Below are positions 52,350-64,000 of a DNA stretch of 64,000 bases, one piece after another. Under the pieces are notes generated by a model. The model had not been told where the DNA came from and ran no database searches. It saw nothing but the letters and a program-made list of their open reading frames with translations. Where the stretch lies: assembly GCF_050624435.1 (NCBI RefSeq), contig NC_134536.1, forward strand, positions 144,663,987 to 144,727,986. Reading direction: 5' to 3'. The DNA comes from Tenrec ecaudatus. Its lineage: Eukaryota > Chordata > Mammalia > Afrosoricida > Tenrecidae. Numbering within the stretch: position 1 is the first letter of the stretch; each line of letters opens with the position of its first letter. The position numbers and the translations under genes are program-made.

Positions 52350-55300
52350 TCTAGGTTACCTAGCGGGCACTTGGACTATGTACGTTTCCTAGCAGGCACT
52401 TGGACTATCTAGGTTAACTAGCGGGCACTTGGACTATGTAGGTCAACTAGCGGGCCCTTGGACTATCTAGGTTAGCCAACGGGAACTGAGATTATGTAGG
52501 TTAACTAGCGGGCACTTGGAATATGTAGGTAAAATAGCGGACACGGGCACTATGAAGATCAACTAGCGGGCCCATGGACTATGTAGGTTTACTAGCGGGC
52601 CCTTGGACTATCTAGGTTCCCTAAAGGGCACTTGGACTATCTAGGTTACCGAACGGGCACTTGGACTATCTAGGTTACCTAGCGGGCACTTGGACTATGT
52701 AGGCTAACTAGGGGGCCCTTGGACGATCTAGGTTACCTAGCGGGTTCTTGAACTATCTAGGTTAACTAGCGGGCACTTGCAGTATCTAGGTTACCTAGCG
52801 GGCACTTGGACTATGTACGTTCCCTAGCGGGCACTTGGACTATCTATGTTAACTAGCGGGCACTTGGAATATGTAGGTTAACTAGCGGACACATGCACTA
52901 TGTAGGTTACCTAGCAGGCACTTGGACTATCTAGGTTAACTAGCGGGCACTTGGACTATCTAGGATAACTAGCGTGCACTTGGACTATGTAGGTTCCTTA
53001 GCGGGCACTTGGACTATCTAGGTTGCCTAGCGGGCACTTGGACGATATAGGTTAACTAGCGTGCCCTTGGAATATCTAGGTTACGTAGCGGGCACTTGGT
53101 ATATAGGTTAACTAGCGGGCACTTGGACTATGTAGGTTAACTAGAGGACACGTGGACTATCTAGGTTAATTAGTGGACCCTTGGACTATGTAGGTTAACT
53201 AGCGGGCACTTGGACAATCTAGGTTAACTAGCGGGCACTTGAAAGATCTAGGATAACTAGCGGGCACTTGGACTATCAAAGTAAACAAGTGAGCCCTTGG
53301 ACTATGTAGGTTAACTAGCGGGCCCTTGGACTATCAAGGCTACCTAGCGGGCACTTGGATTATATAGGTTACCTGGCAGGCACTTGAACTATCTACGTTA
53401 CCTAGCGGGTACTTGGAGTATGTAGGTTATCTACCGGGCTGTTGGATTATCTAGGTTACCGAGCGGGCACTTGGACTATCTAGGTTAACTAACGGGCACT
53501 TGGACTATGTAGGTTACCTAGCGGGCCCTTGGACTATGTAGGTTCCCTATCGGGCACTTGGACTATGTGGGTTCCCTAGCGGGCATTTGGACTATCTAGG
53601 TTACCTAACGGGCACTGGACTATATAGGTCCCCTAGCGGGCACTTGGATTATGTAGGTTCCCTATCGGGCACTTGGAGAATGTAGGTTAACTAGGGGGCA
53701 CTAGGACAATGTAGGTTGCCTAGCGGGCCCTTGGACTATCTAGGTTACATTGTGGGAACCTAGACTATGTAGGTTAACTAGTGGGCACTTGGACTATCTA
53801 GGTTACCTAGCAGGCATTTGGACTATGTACGTTCCCTAGCAGGCCCTTGGACTATCTAGGTTACCTAGCGGGCACTTAGACTATGTATGTTACCTAGCGG
53901 GCACTTGGACTTTGTATGTTTCCTAGCGGGTACTTGGACTAGATAGGTTCCCTAGTGGGCACAAGTTCTATCTAGGTTAATTAGCAGGCACTTGGACCAT
54001 CTAGGTTAACTAGCGGGCATTTGGACTATTAGGGCCCCTAGCGGGCATTTGGACTATATTGGTTACCTAGCGGGCACTTGGACTATGTAGGTTAACGAAC
54101 GGGCACTTGGACTATGTTGGTAACCTAGTGGTCACTTGAAATGTCTAGTTTACCTCGCGGGCACTTGGACTATGTAGGTTAACTAGCGGGCACTTGGACT
54201 ATGTAGATTAACTAGCGGCACTTGAATTATCTACATTAACTAGCGGGCCCTTGGACTATGTAGATTCCCTAGCGGGCATTTGGACTATTTAGGTTACCTA
54301 GCGGGCACTTGGACTATGTAGGTTACCTAGCGGGCACTTGGACTATCTAGGTTACCTAGCAGGCACTTTGACTATCTAGGTTAACTAAAGGGCACTTGGA
54401 CTATCAAAGTGAAAAAGTGAGCCCTTGAACTATGTAGGTTAACTAGCGGGCCCTTGGACTATCTAGGTTACCTAGCGGGCACTTGGACTATATAGGTTAC
54501 CTAGCGGGCACTTGGACTATCTAGGCTACCTGGCAGGCACTTGAACTATCTACGTTACCTAGCGGGTACTTGGAGTATGTAGGTTACCTACCGGGCTGTT
54601 GGACTATCTAGGTTACCGAGCGGGCACATGGACTATCTAGGTTAACTAACGGGCACTTGGACTATGTAGGTTCCCTAGCGGGCCCTTGGACTATGTAGGT
54701 TTCCTATCGGGCACTTGGACTATGTGGGTTCCCTAGCGGGCATTTGGACTATCTAGGTGACCTAACGGGCACTTGGACTATATAGGTTCCCTAGCGGGCA
54801 CTTGGATTATTTAGGTTCCCTATCGGGCACTTGGACTTTGTAGGTTAACTAGCGGGCATTTGGACCATGTAGTTTACCTATTGGGTACTTGGACTATGTA
54901 GGTTACCTATCGGGCACTTGGAGAATGTAGGTTAACTAGGGGGGACTAGGACAATGTAGGTTACCTAGCGGGCCCTTGGACTATCTAGGTTACCTAGGGG
55001 GAACCTGGACTATGTAGGTTAACTAGTGGGCACTTGGACAATCTAGGTTACCTAGCAGGCATTTGGACTATGTACGTTCCCTAGCAGGCCCTTGGACTAT
55101 CTAGGTTACCTAGCGGGCACTTAGACTATGTATGTTACCTAGCGGGCACTTGGACTATGTACGTTTCCTAGCGGGTACTTGGACTAGATAGGTTCCCTAG
55201 CGGGCACTTGGTCTATCTAGGTTAACTAGCGGGCACTTGGACTATCTAGGTGACCTAACGGGCACATGGACTATATAGGTTCCCTAGCGGGCACTTGCAT

Positions 55301-56540
55301 TATGTAGGTTCCCTATCGGGCACTTGGACTTTGTAGGTTAACTAGCGGGCATTTGGACCATGTAGTTTACCTAGCGGGCACTTGGACTATGTACATTTCC
55401 TAGCGGGTACTTGGACTAGATAGGTTCCCTAGCGGGCACTTGGTCTATCTAGGTTAACTAGCGGGCACTTGGACTATCTAGGTTAACTATCGGGCATTTG
55501 GACTATCAGGGCCCCTAGCGGGCATTTGAACTATATTGGTTACCTAGCGGGCACTTGGACTATGTAGGGTAACGAACGGGCACTTGGACTATAGGTAGCC
55601 TAGTGGTCACTTGAAATGTTTAGGTTACCTCTCGGGCACTTGGACTATGTAGGTTAACTAGCTGGCACTTGGACTATGTAGATTAACTAGCGGCACTTGG
55701 ATTATCTACATTAACTAGCGGGCCCTTGGACTATGTAGATTCCCTAGCGGGCACTTGGACTATCTAGGTTACCTAGCAGGCACTTTGACTATCTAGGTTA
55801 ACTAAAGGGCACTTGGACTATGTAGGTTAACTAGCGGGCACTTGGACTGTCTAAGTTACCTAGTGGGCACTTGGATTATATCGGTTAACGAATGGGCAAT
55901 TGGATTATCTAGGTTAACGAACGGGCACTTGGACTATGTAGGTTACCTAGCCGCCACTTGGACTATCTAGGTTAGCTATCAGGCACTTGTACAATCTAGG
56001 TAACCTAGCTGGCACTTTGACTATGTAAGTCAACTAGCGGGCCCTTGGACTACATAGGTTAGCCAACGGGCACTTAGATTATGTAGGTTAACTAGCGGGC
56101 ACTTGTAATATGTAGGTTAACTAGCAGACACTTGCAATAGGTAGGTTACCTAGCAGGCACTTGGACTATCTAGGTTAACTAACGGGCACTTGGACTATCT
56201 AGGAAAACTAGCATGCACTTGGACTATGTAGGTTCCTTAGCGGGCACTTGGACTATCTAGGTTGCCTCGCGGGCAATTGGACGATAGAGGTTAACTAGCG
56301 TGCCCTTGGAATATCTAGGTTACGTAGTGCGCACTTGGTATATAGGTTAACTAGTGGGCCCTTGGAATATGTAGGTTAACTAGCGGGCACTTGGACAATC
56401 TAGGTTAACTAGAGGGCACTTGGAAGATCGAGGTTAACTAGCGGGCACTTGGACTATCAAAGTGAACATGTGAGCCCTTGGATTATGTAAGTTAACTAGC
56501 GGGCCCTTGGAGTATCTAGGTTACCTAGCGGGCACTTGGA
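52350..56540 (+). repeat. 4.2-kb tandem duplication, copy B
   Basis: Copy B repeats copy A with very few substitutions. It lacks three monomers near 52,420, one base near 53,615 (GGCACTGG against GGCACTTGG) and one monomer near 56,103 (the GGGCTATC unit seen at 51,908 in copy A). Homology stops near 56,540, where this copy reads GGACTGTC and copy A reads GGACTATG. Because the H4 part and the foreign part travel together, the H4 truncation must be older than this duplication. Confidence 0.92.
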
Positions 56541-59500
56541 CTGTCTAGGTTACCTAGCGGGCACTTGGATTTCAAGGTTAACGAACGGGCTCTTGGACTA
56601 TGTAGGTTGCCTAGCGGGCACTTGGACTATCTAGGTTAGGTAACGGGCACTTGGACTATCTAGGTTACCTAGCGGGAACTTGGACAATGTAAGTTACCTA
56701 GCAGGCACTTGGACTATCTACGTTACCTAACGGGCACTTTGACTATCTAGGTTACATAGCGGGCACTTGGACTATGTAGGTTAACTAGCGAGCACTTGGA
56801 CTCTAGGTTATCTAGCGGACACTTGGACTATCTAGGTTACCTAGCGGGCCTTTGGACTATGTAGGTTACCTAACGGGCACTTGGACTATCTAGGTTACCT
56901 AGCGGGCACTTGGACTCTGTAGGTTAACTAGCGGGCCCTTGGACGATGTAGGTTAACTAGCGGGCCCTTTGACTATGTAGGTTTACTAGCGTGCACTTGG
57001 AAGATCTAGGTAAACTAGCGGGTACTTGGACTACGTAGGTTAACTAGCGAGCCTTTGGACTATGTAGATTAACTAGCGGCACTTGGACTATCTACGTTAA
57101 CTAGCGGGCCCTTGGACTATGTATATTGCCTAGCGGGCACTTGGACTATGTATGTTCCAGAGCGGGCACGTTGACTATGTAGGTTCCCTAGCAGGCACTT
57201 GGACTATGTAGGTTCCCTAGCGGGCACTTGGACTATGTAGGTGAACTAGCAGACACTTGCACGATGTCAGTTAACTAGCAGGTACTTGAACTATGTAGAT
57301 TAACTAGCGGCACTTGGACTATCTACATTAACTAGCGGGCCCTTGGACTATGTAGATTCCCTAGCGGGCACTTGGACTATGTAGGTTCCCTAGCGGGCAC
57401 TTGGACTCTCTATGTTCCCTAGCGGGCACTTGGACTATGTATGTTCCCTACGGACACTTGAATTATGTAAGTTAACTACCGGGCATTTTGACTATGTAGG
57501 TTAACTAGCGGGCCCTTGGACTATCTAGGTTACCGAACGGGCATTTGGACAATGTAGGTAACCTAGCGGGCACTTGAAGAGTCTAGGTTACCTATCGGGC
57601 ACTTGGACTTCTAGGTTAACGAACGGGCACTTGGACTATGTATGTTGCATAGCGGGCAATTGGACTATCTAGGTTAGGTAACAGGCACTTGGACTATCTA
57701 GGTTTCTTAGCGGGCACTTGGACGATCTAGGTTAACTAGCGTGCACTTGGACTATCTAGGTTTTTAGCGGGTACTTGGACTATGTAGGTTAACTAGCGGG
57801 ACCTTGGACTATGTAGATTAACTAGCGGAATTGGACTATCTACGTTAACTAGCGGGCCCTTGGACTATGTAGATTCCCTAGCGGGCATTTGGACTATATA
57901 GATAACGTAGCGGGCAATTAGATTTTGTAGGTTACCTAGTGGCACAAGAACTATCTAGGTTACCTAGCTGGCACTTGAACTATCTAGGTTATAGCGGGTT
58001 CTTGGAGTATGTAGGTTACCTAGCCGGCTGTTGGACTATCTAAGTTACCAAGCGGGCACTGGGACTATCTTGGTTAACTAACGGGCACTTGGACTATGTA
58101 GGTTCCCTAGCGGGCCCTTGGACTATGTAGGTTCCCTAGCGGGCACTTGGACTATGTGGATTCCCTAGCGGGCATTTGGACTATCTAGGTTACCTAACGG
58201 GAACTTGGACTATGTAGGTTACCTAGCGGGCACTTGGACTATGTAGGATCCCTATCGGACATTTGGACTACTTAGGTTACCTAGCGGTCACTTGGACTAT
58301 CTAGGTTAACTAGCGGGCACTTGGACTATGTAGGTCAACTAGCGGGCCCTTGGACTATCTAGGTTAGCTAACTGGCACTTGGACTATGAATGTTCCCTAG
58401 CGGGCATTTGGACTATGTAGGTTCCCTAGCGGGCGTTTAGACTATATAGATAACATAGCGGGCACTTAGAATTTGTAGGTTATCTAGCGGGCCCTTTGAC
58501 TATGTAGGTTACCAAGCGGGCACTTGGACGATCAGGTTAACTAGCGGGTACTTGGACTATGTAGGTTAACTAGCCGGCCCTTGGACTATGTAGATTAACT
58601 AGCGGCACTTGGACTATCTACGTTAACTAGCGGTCCCTTTGACTATGTCGATTCCCTAGCGGGCATTTGGACTATATAGATAACCTAGCGGGCACTTAGA
58701 CTTTGTAGGTTACCTAGCGGGCACTTGGACTATATAGGTTACCTAGCTGGCACATGAACTATCTACGTTACCTAGCGGGTTCTTGGAGTATGTAGGTTAC
58801 CTACGGGCTGTTGGACTATCTATGTTACCAAGCAGACACTTGGACTATCTAGGTTAACTGACGGGCACTGGGACTATGTAGGTTCCCTAGCGGGACCTTG
58901 GACTATGTAAATTCCCTAGTGGGCACTTGGACTATGTCGATTCCCTAGTGGGCATTTGGACTATTTAGGTTACCTAACGGGCACTTGGACTATGTAGGTT
59001 AACTAGAGGGCATTAGGACTATGTAGGTTACCTATCGGGCACTTGGAGAATGTAGGTTAACGAGGGGGCACTAGGACTATGTAGGTTACCTAGCGGGCCC
59101 TTGGACTACCTAGGTTACCTAGCGGGCATTTGGACTATGTAGGCTCCCTAGCGGTCATTTGGACTATATAGATTACCTAGCGGGCACTTAGACTTTGTAG
59201 GTTACCTAGCGGGCACTTGGACTATCTAGGTTACCTAGCTGGCACTTGAACTATCTACGTTACCTAGCGGGTACTTGGAGTATGTAGGTTACCTACCGGG
59301 CTGTTGGACTATCTAGGTTACCTAGCGGGCACTGGGACTATCTAGGTTAACTAACGGGCACTTGGACTATATAGGTTCCCTAGCGGGCCCTTGGACTATG
59401 TAAGTTCCCTAGCGGGCACTTGGACTATGTGGGTTCCCTAGCGGGCATTTGGTCTCTCTAGGTTACCTAGCGGGCATTTGGACTATATTGGTTACTTAGC

Positions 59501-62500
59501 GGGCACTTGGACTATGTAGGTTAACGAACGGGCACTTGGACTATGTAGGTAACCTAGTGGTCACTTGAACTGTCTAGGTTACCTAGCGGGCACTTGGACT
59601 ATGTAGGTTAACTAGCGGACACTTGGACTATCTAGGTTAACTAGCGGGCCCTTGGACGAAGTAGGTTAACTAGCGGGCCCTAGGACTATGTAGGTTAACT
59701 AGCGGGCCCTTGGACTATGTAGGTTACCTAGCGGGCACTTGGACGATCTAGGTTAACAAGCAGGTACTTGGACTATTTAGGTTAACTAGCGGGACCTTGG
59801 ACTATGTAGATTAACTAGCGGCACTTGGACTATCTACATTAACTAGCGGGCCCTTGGACTATGTAGATTCCCTAGCGGGCACTTTGACTATGTATATTCC
59901 AGAGCGGGCACTTGGACTATGTAGGTTCCCTAGCAGGCACTTGTACTATGTAGGTTCCAGAGCGGGCACTTGGACTATCTTGGTTCCCTAGCGGGCACTT
60001 GTACTATGTAGATTAATTAGCGGACACTTGGACGATCTAGGTTAACTAGCGGGTACTTGGACTATGTAGGTTAACTAGCAGGCCCTTGAACTATGTAGAT
60101 TAACTAGCGGCACTTGGACTATCTACATTAACTAGCGGGCCCTTGGACTATGTAGATTCCCTAGCGGGCACTTGGACTATGTAGGTTCCCTAGCGGGCAC
60201 TTGGACTCTCTATGTTCCCTAGCGGGCACTTGGACTATGTATGTTCCCTACGGACACTTGAACTATGTAAGTTAACTACCGGGCACTCTGACTATGTAGG
60301 TTAACTAGCGGGCCCTTGGACTATCTATGTTACCTAACGGGCACTTGGACTATGTAGGTTAACTATCGGACACTTGCACTATCTAGGTTACCGAACGGGC
60401 CATTGGACTACGTAAGTAACCTAGCGGGCACTTGGAGAGTCTTGGTTACCTAGCGGCCACTTGGACTTCTAGGTTAACGAACGGGCACTTGGACTATGTA
60501 TGTTGCATAGCGGGCAATTGGACTATCTAGGTTAGGTAACGGGCACTAGGACTATCTAGGTTGCTTAGCGAGCACTTGGAAGATCTAGGTTAACTAGAGG
60601 GCACTTGGACTATCTAGGTTAACTAGCGTGCACTTGGACTATCTAAGTTTCTTAGCGGGTACTTGGACTATATAGGTTAACTAGCGGGCCCTTGGACTAT
60701 GTAGATTAACTAGCGGCACTTGGACTATCTACGTTAACTAGCGGGCCTTTGGACTATCTAGATTAACTACCGGGCACTTGGACTATGTAGGCTAACTAGG
60801 GGGCCCTTGGACGATCTAGGTTACCTCGCGGGTACTTGAACTATCTAGGTTAACTAGCGGGCACTTGCGGTATCTAGGTTACCTAGCGGGCACTTGGAAT
60901 ATGTAGGTTAACTAGCGGACACTTAAACTATGTAGGTTACCTAGCAGGCACTTGGAATATCTAGGTTAACTAGCAGGCACTTGGACTATCTAGGTTAACT
61001 AGCGGGCACTTGGACGATATAGGTTAACTAGTGTGCCCTAGGAATATCTAGGTTACATAACGGGCACTTGGTATATAGGTTAACTAGCGGGCACATGGAC
61101 TATAGGTTACCCAGAGGACACTTGCACTATCTAGGTTAACTACTGGTCCCTTGGACTATGTAGGTTAACTAGCGGGCACTTGGACAATCTAGGTTAACTA
61201 GCGGGCACTGGGACGATCAAGGTTAACTAGCGGGCACTTGAACTATCAAAGTGAACAAGTGAGCCCTTGGACTATGTAGGTTAACTAGCGGGCCCTTGGA
61301 CTCTTTGGGTTATCTAGCAGGCACTTGGGCTATATAGGTTACCTAGCGGGCACTTGGACTATGTAGGTTCCCTAGCGGGCCCTTGGACTATGTAAGTTTC
61401 CTAGCGGGCACTTGGACTATGTGGGTTCCCTAGTGGGCATTTGGACTATCTAGGTTAACTAGCGAGCACTTGGACTATCTAGGTTAACTAGCGGGCAATT
61501 GGACTATTAGGGCCCCTAGCGGGCATTTGGACTATATTGGTTACCTAGCGGGCACTTGGAATATGTAGGTTAACGAACGGGCACTTGGACTATGTTGGTA
61601 ACTAGTGGTCACTTGAACTGTCTAGGTTACCTAGCGGGCAATTGGACTATGTAGGTTAACTAGCGGGCACTTGGACTATCTAGGTTAACTAGCGCGCCCT
61701 TGGACGATAGGTTAACTAGAGGGCATTAGGACTATGTAGGTTCCCTATCGGGCACTTGGAGAATGTAGGTTAACGAGGGGGCACTTGGACTATGTAGGTT
61801 ACCTAGCGGGCCCTTGGACTACCTAGGTTACCTAGCGGGCATTTGGACTATGTAGGCTCCCTAGCGGTCATTTGGACTATATAGATTACCTAGCGGGCAC
61901 TTAGACTTTGTAGGTTACCTAGCGGGCACTTGGACTATCTAGGTTACCTAGCTGGCACTTGAACTATCTACGTTACCTAGCGGGTACTTGGAGTATGTAG
62001 GATACCTACCGGGCTGTTGGACTATCTAGGTTACCTAGCGGGCACTTGGACTATGTAGATTAACTAGCGGGTAATTGGACTATGTAGGTTAACAAGCGGG
62101 CCCTTGGACTATGTAGATTAACTAGCGGCACTTGGACTATCTACGTTAACTAGCGGGCCCTTGGACTATGTAGATTCCCTAGCGGGCACTTGGACTACAT
62201 ATGTTCCAGAGCGGGCACTTGGACTATCTAGGTTCCCTAGCGGGCACATGTACAATGTAGGTTAATTAACGGACACTTGGACGATCTAGGTTAACTAGCG
62301 GGTACTTGGACTATGTAGGTTAAATAGCGGGCCCTTGAAATATGTAGATTAACTAGCGGCACTTGGACTATCTACATTAACTAGCGGGCCCTTGGATTTT
62401 GTAGATTCCCTAGCGGGAACGTGGACTATGTAGGTTCCCTAGCTGGCACTTGGACTCTGTATGTTCCCTAGCGGGCACTTGGACTATATATGTTCCCTAC

Positions 62501-64000
62501 GGACACTTGAACTATGTAAGTTAACTACCGGGCACTTTGACTATGTAGGTTAACTAGAGGGCCCTTGGACTATCTAGTTTACCTAGCGGGCACTTGGACT
62601 ATGTAAGTTAACTACCGGACACTTGCACTATCTAGGTTACCGAACGGGCATTTGGACTATGTAGGTAACATAGCAGGCACTTGGAGAGTCTAGGTTACCT
62701 AGCGGGCACTTGGACTTCTAGGTTAACGAAAGGGCACTTGTACTATGTATGTTGCATAGCGGGCAATTGGACTATCTAGGTTAGGTAAAGGGCACTTGGA
62801 CTATCTAGGTTTCTTAGTGGGCATTTGGAAGATCTAGGTTAACTAAAGGGCACTTGGACTATCTAGGTTAACTAGCGTGCACTTGGACTATCTAGGGTTC
62901 TCAGCGGGTACTTGAACTATGTAGGTTAACTAGCGGGCCCTTGGACTATGTAGATTAACTAGTGGCACTTGGACTATCTACCTTAAGTAGCGGGCCCTTG
63001 GACTATCTAGATGAACTACCGGGCACTTGGACTATGTAGGCTAACTAGGGGGCCCTTGGACGATCTAGGTTGCCTAGCGGGTACATGAACTATCTAGGTT
63101 AACAAGCGGGCACTTGCAGTATCTAGGTTACCTAGCGGGAACTTGGACTATCTAGGTTAACTAGCGTGCACTTGGACTATGTAGGTTCCTTAGCGGGCAC
63201 TTGTACTATCTAGGTTGCCTAGCGGGCACTTGGACGATATAGGTTAACTAGCGTGCCCTTGGAATATCTAGGTTACGTAACGGGCACTTGGTATATAGGT
63301 TAACTAGCGGGCACTTGGACTATGCAGGTTAACTAAAGGACCCTTGGACTATCTAGGTTAACTAGTGGGCCCTTGGACTATGTAGGTTAACTAGCGGGAA
63401 CTTGGACAATCTAGGTTAACTAGCGGGCACTTGGACGATCTAGGTTAACTAGCGGGCACTTGAACTATCAAAGTGAACAAGTGAGCCCTTGGACTATGTT
63501 GGTTAACTAGCGGGCCCTTGGACTATCTGGGTTACCTTGCAGGCACTTGGACTATGTAGGTTAACTAGCGTGCACTTGGACTCTGTATGTTTCCTAGCGG
63601 GCACTTGGACTATCTACATTACCTAGCGGGCACCTGGACTATGTACGTTACCTAGCGGGCACTTGGACTATATACGTTTCCTGTGGGTACTTGGACTAGA
63701 TAGGTTCCCTAGCGGGCACTTGGCCTATCTAGGTTAACGAACGGGCACTTGGACTATGTAGGGTAACTAGCGGACACTTTGAATATCTAGGTTAGCTAAC
63801 GGGCAATTGGACTATCTAGGTTACCTAGTGGGCACTTGGACTATGTAGGTTCCCTAGCGGGCACTTGGACTATGTAGGTTCCCTAGCAGGCACTTTGACT
63901 ATCTAGGTTAACTAACGGGCACTTGGACTATGTAGGTTGCCTAGCGAGCACTTGGACTATCTAGGTTAACCTAGCGGGCATTTGGACTATTAGGGCCCCT
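56541..64000 (+). repeat. Right-hand satellite domain with a diverged 2.2-2.7 kb module
   Basis: This domain is built from the same 29-bp monomer but does not continue the 8-kb HOR or the 4.2-kb duplication. The 28-bp landmark monomer recurs at 57,611, 60,469 and 62,718. About 59.0-61.3 kb matches 61.7-63.5 kb, with the offset falling from 2,713 (AACGAGGGGGCAC at 59,060 and 61,773) to 2,249 and then 2,220 (GGTATATAGG at 61,071 and 63,291). Pair differences include many single substitutions, so this module looks older than the duplications to its left. The last bases (ACTATTAGGGCCCCT) are still satellite, so the array continues beyond the window. Confidence 0.8.

Larger units (their letters stand above)
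1..64000 (+). repeat. 29-bp tandem satellite array filling the window
   Basis: A 29-bp unit repeats head to tail through the whole window and runs off both ends. For example, the TAGG that opens each unit falls at 432, 461, 490 and 519. The consensus is TAGGTTAMCTAG followed by CGGGCACTTGGACTATS. The commonest variable sites are unit positions 8-9 (AAC, ACC or CCC after GTT), the CpG at 13-14, position 20 (CACTT, CATTT or CCCTT) and position 29 (G or C). All copies face the same way; I saw no inverted segment and no unrelated insertion. Each unit carries TAG at positions 1 and 10 (plus TAA in the AAC form), and the reverse strand carries TAG and TAA. Because 29 mod 3 is 2, stops fall in all six frames within a few units, so the array is non-coding. 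Arrays like this are typical of eukaryotic heterochromatin. I do not recognise the family, and centromere function cannot be read from the sequence. Confidence 0.98.

Noticed and set aside
1..64000. CRISPR array (repeat length of 29 is typical of some CRISPR types)
   Set aside because: Units are directly contiguous with no unique spacers, and there are no cas genes. This is a plain tandem satellite.
1..64000. Protein-coding tandem repeats or short open frames
   Set aside because: A 29-bp period rotates the frame with each unit, and TAG and TAA stops occur in every unit on both strands. Any short open frame is chance.
1..64000. Plasmid replication iterons or bacterial repeat region
   Set aside because: Iteron arrays have few copies beside a replication gene. 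Sixty-four kilobases without any gene does not fit a bacterial replicon.
1..64000. CENP-B box in the monomers
   Set aside because: I saw no match to the conserved core of the CENP-B box, so a centromere role cannot be argued on this basis.
1..64000. Inverted array segments or a strand switch
   Set aside because: TAGGTAACCTAG looks like the reverse complement of TAGGTTACCTAG, but the rest of the unit stays in the forward orientation. It is a single-base change in a palindrome.
1..64000. Small RNA hairpins from the 13-bp palindrome
   Set aside because: Arms of six bases around a single base cannot fold into a stable hairpin, and nothing else suggests a defined RNA gene.

Overview
The whole 64 kb window is one satellite DNA array. 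A 29-bp unit is repeated head to tail from the first base to the last, about 2,200 copies, all in the same orientation. The consensus reads TAGGTTAMCTAG (unit positions 1-12, M = A or C) followed by CGGGCACTTGGACTATS (positions 13-29, S = G or C), close to 48% GC. I found no gene, RNA gene, transposon or unique sequence. Every unit carries stop codons on both strands, and 29 is not a multiple of 3, so no reading frame stays open. An array of this size points to a eukaryotic nuclear chromosome, in pericentromeric, centromeric or other heterochromatin. The sequence does not identify the taxon, and I do not recognise the monomer.

Above the 29-bp level there is a clear long-period organisation, traced through rare variant-length monomers that serve as landmarks. 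(1) Positions 1 to about 14.7 kb are a mosaic: blocks of 0.7-1.7 kb recur at several offsets (about 2,655, 3,677, 4,199, 5,266, 6,368 and 8,300 bp). (2) 14.7-19.1 kb is a nearly perfect tandem duplication with a 2,196-bp period. (3) 19.1-21.7 kb is again mosaic, partly copying 11.4-12.06 kb. (4) 21.7-50.0 kb holds four consecutive copies of a higher-order repeat (HOR) of about 8 kb. Two copies are shorter (5,953 and 6,416 bp), one is full length (8,037 bp), and a fourth is full length but interrupted at its end. (5) 48.1-56.5 kb is a second tandem duplication with a period of about 4.2 kb. It starts inside the fourth HOR copy. (6) 56.5-64 kb is less regular and contains two copies of a roughly 2.2-2.7 kb module.

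Where I traced HOR and duplication copies base by base, almost all length differences are whole numbers of 29-bp monomers (1, 3 or 5) plus single-base indels. That is the expected result of in-register unequal exchange. The monomer contains a perfect 13-bp odd palindrome in one of its common forms (CTAGGTTACCTAG), and one CpG per unit that is often changed to TG or CA. These are the main clues to possible protein binding and DNA methylation. Block boundaries are by eye and good to about one monomer unless stated.
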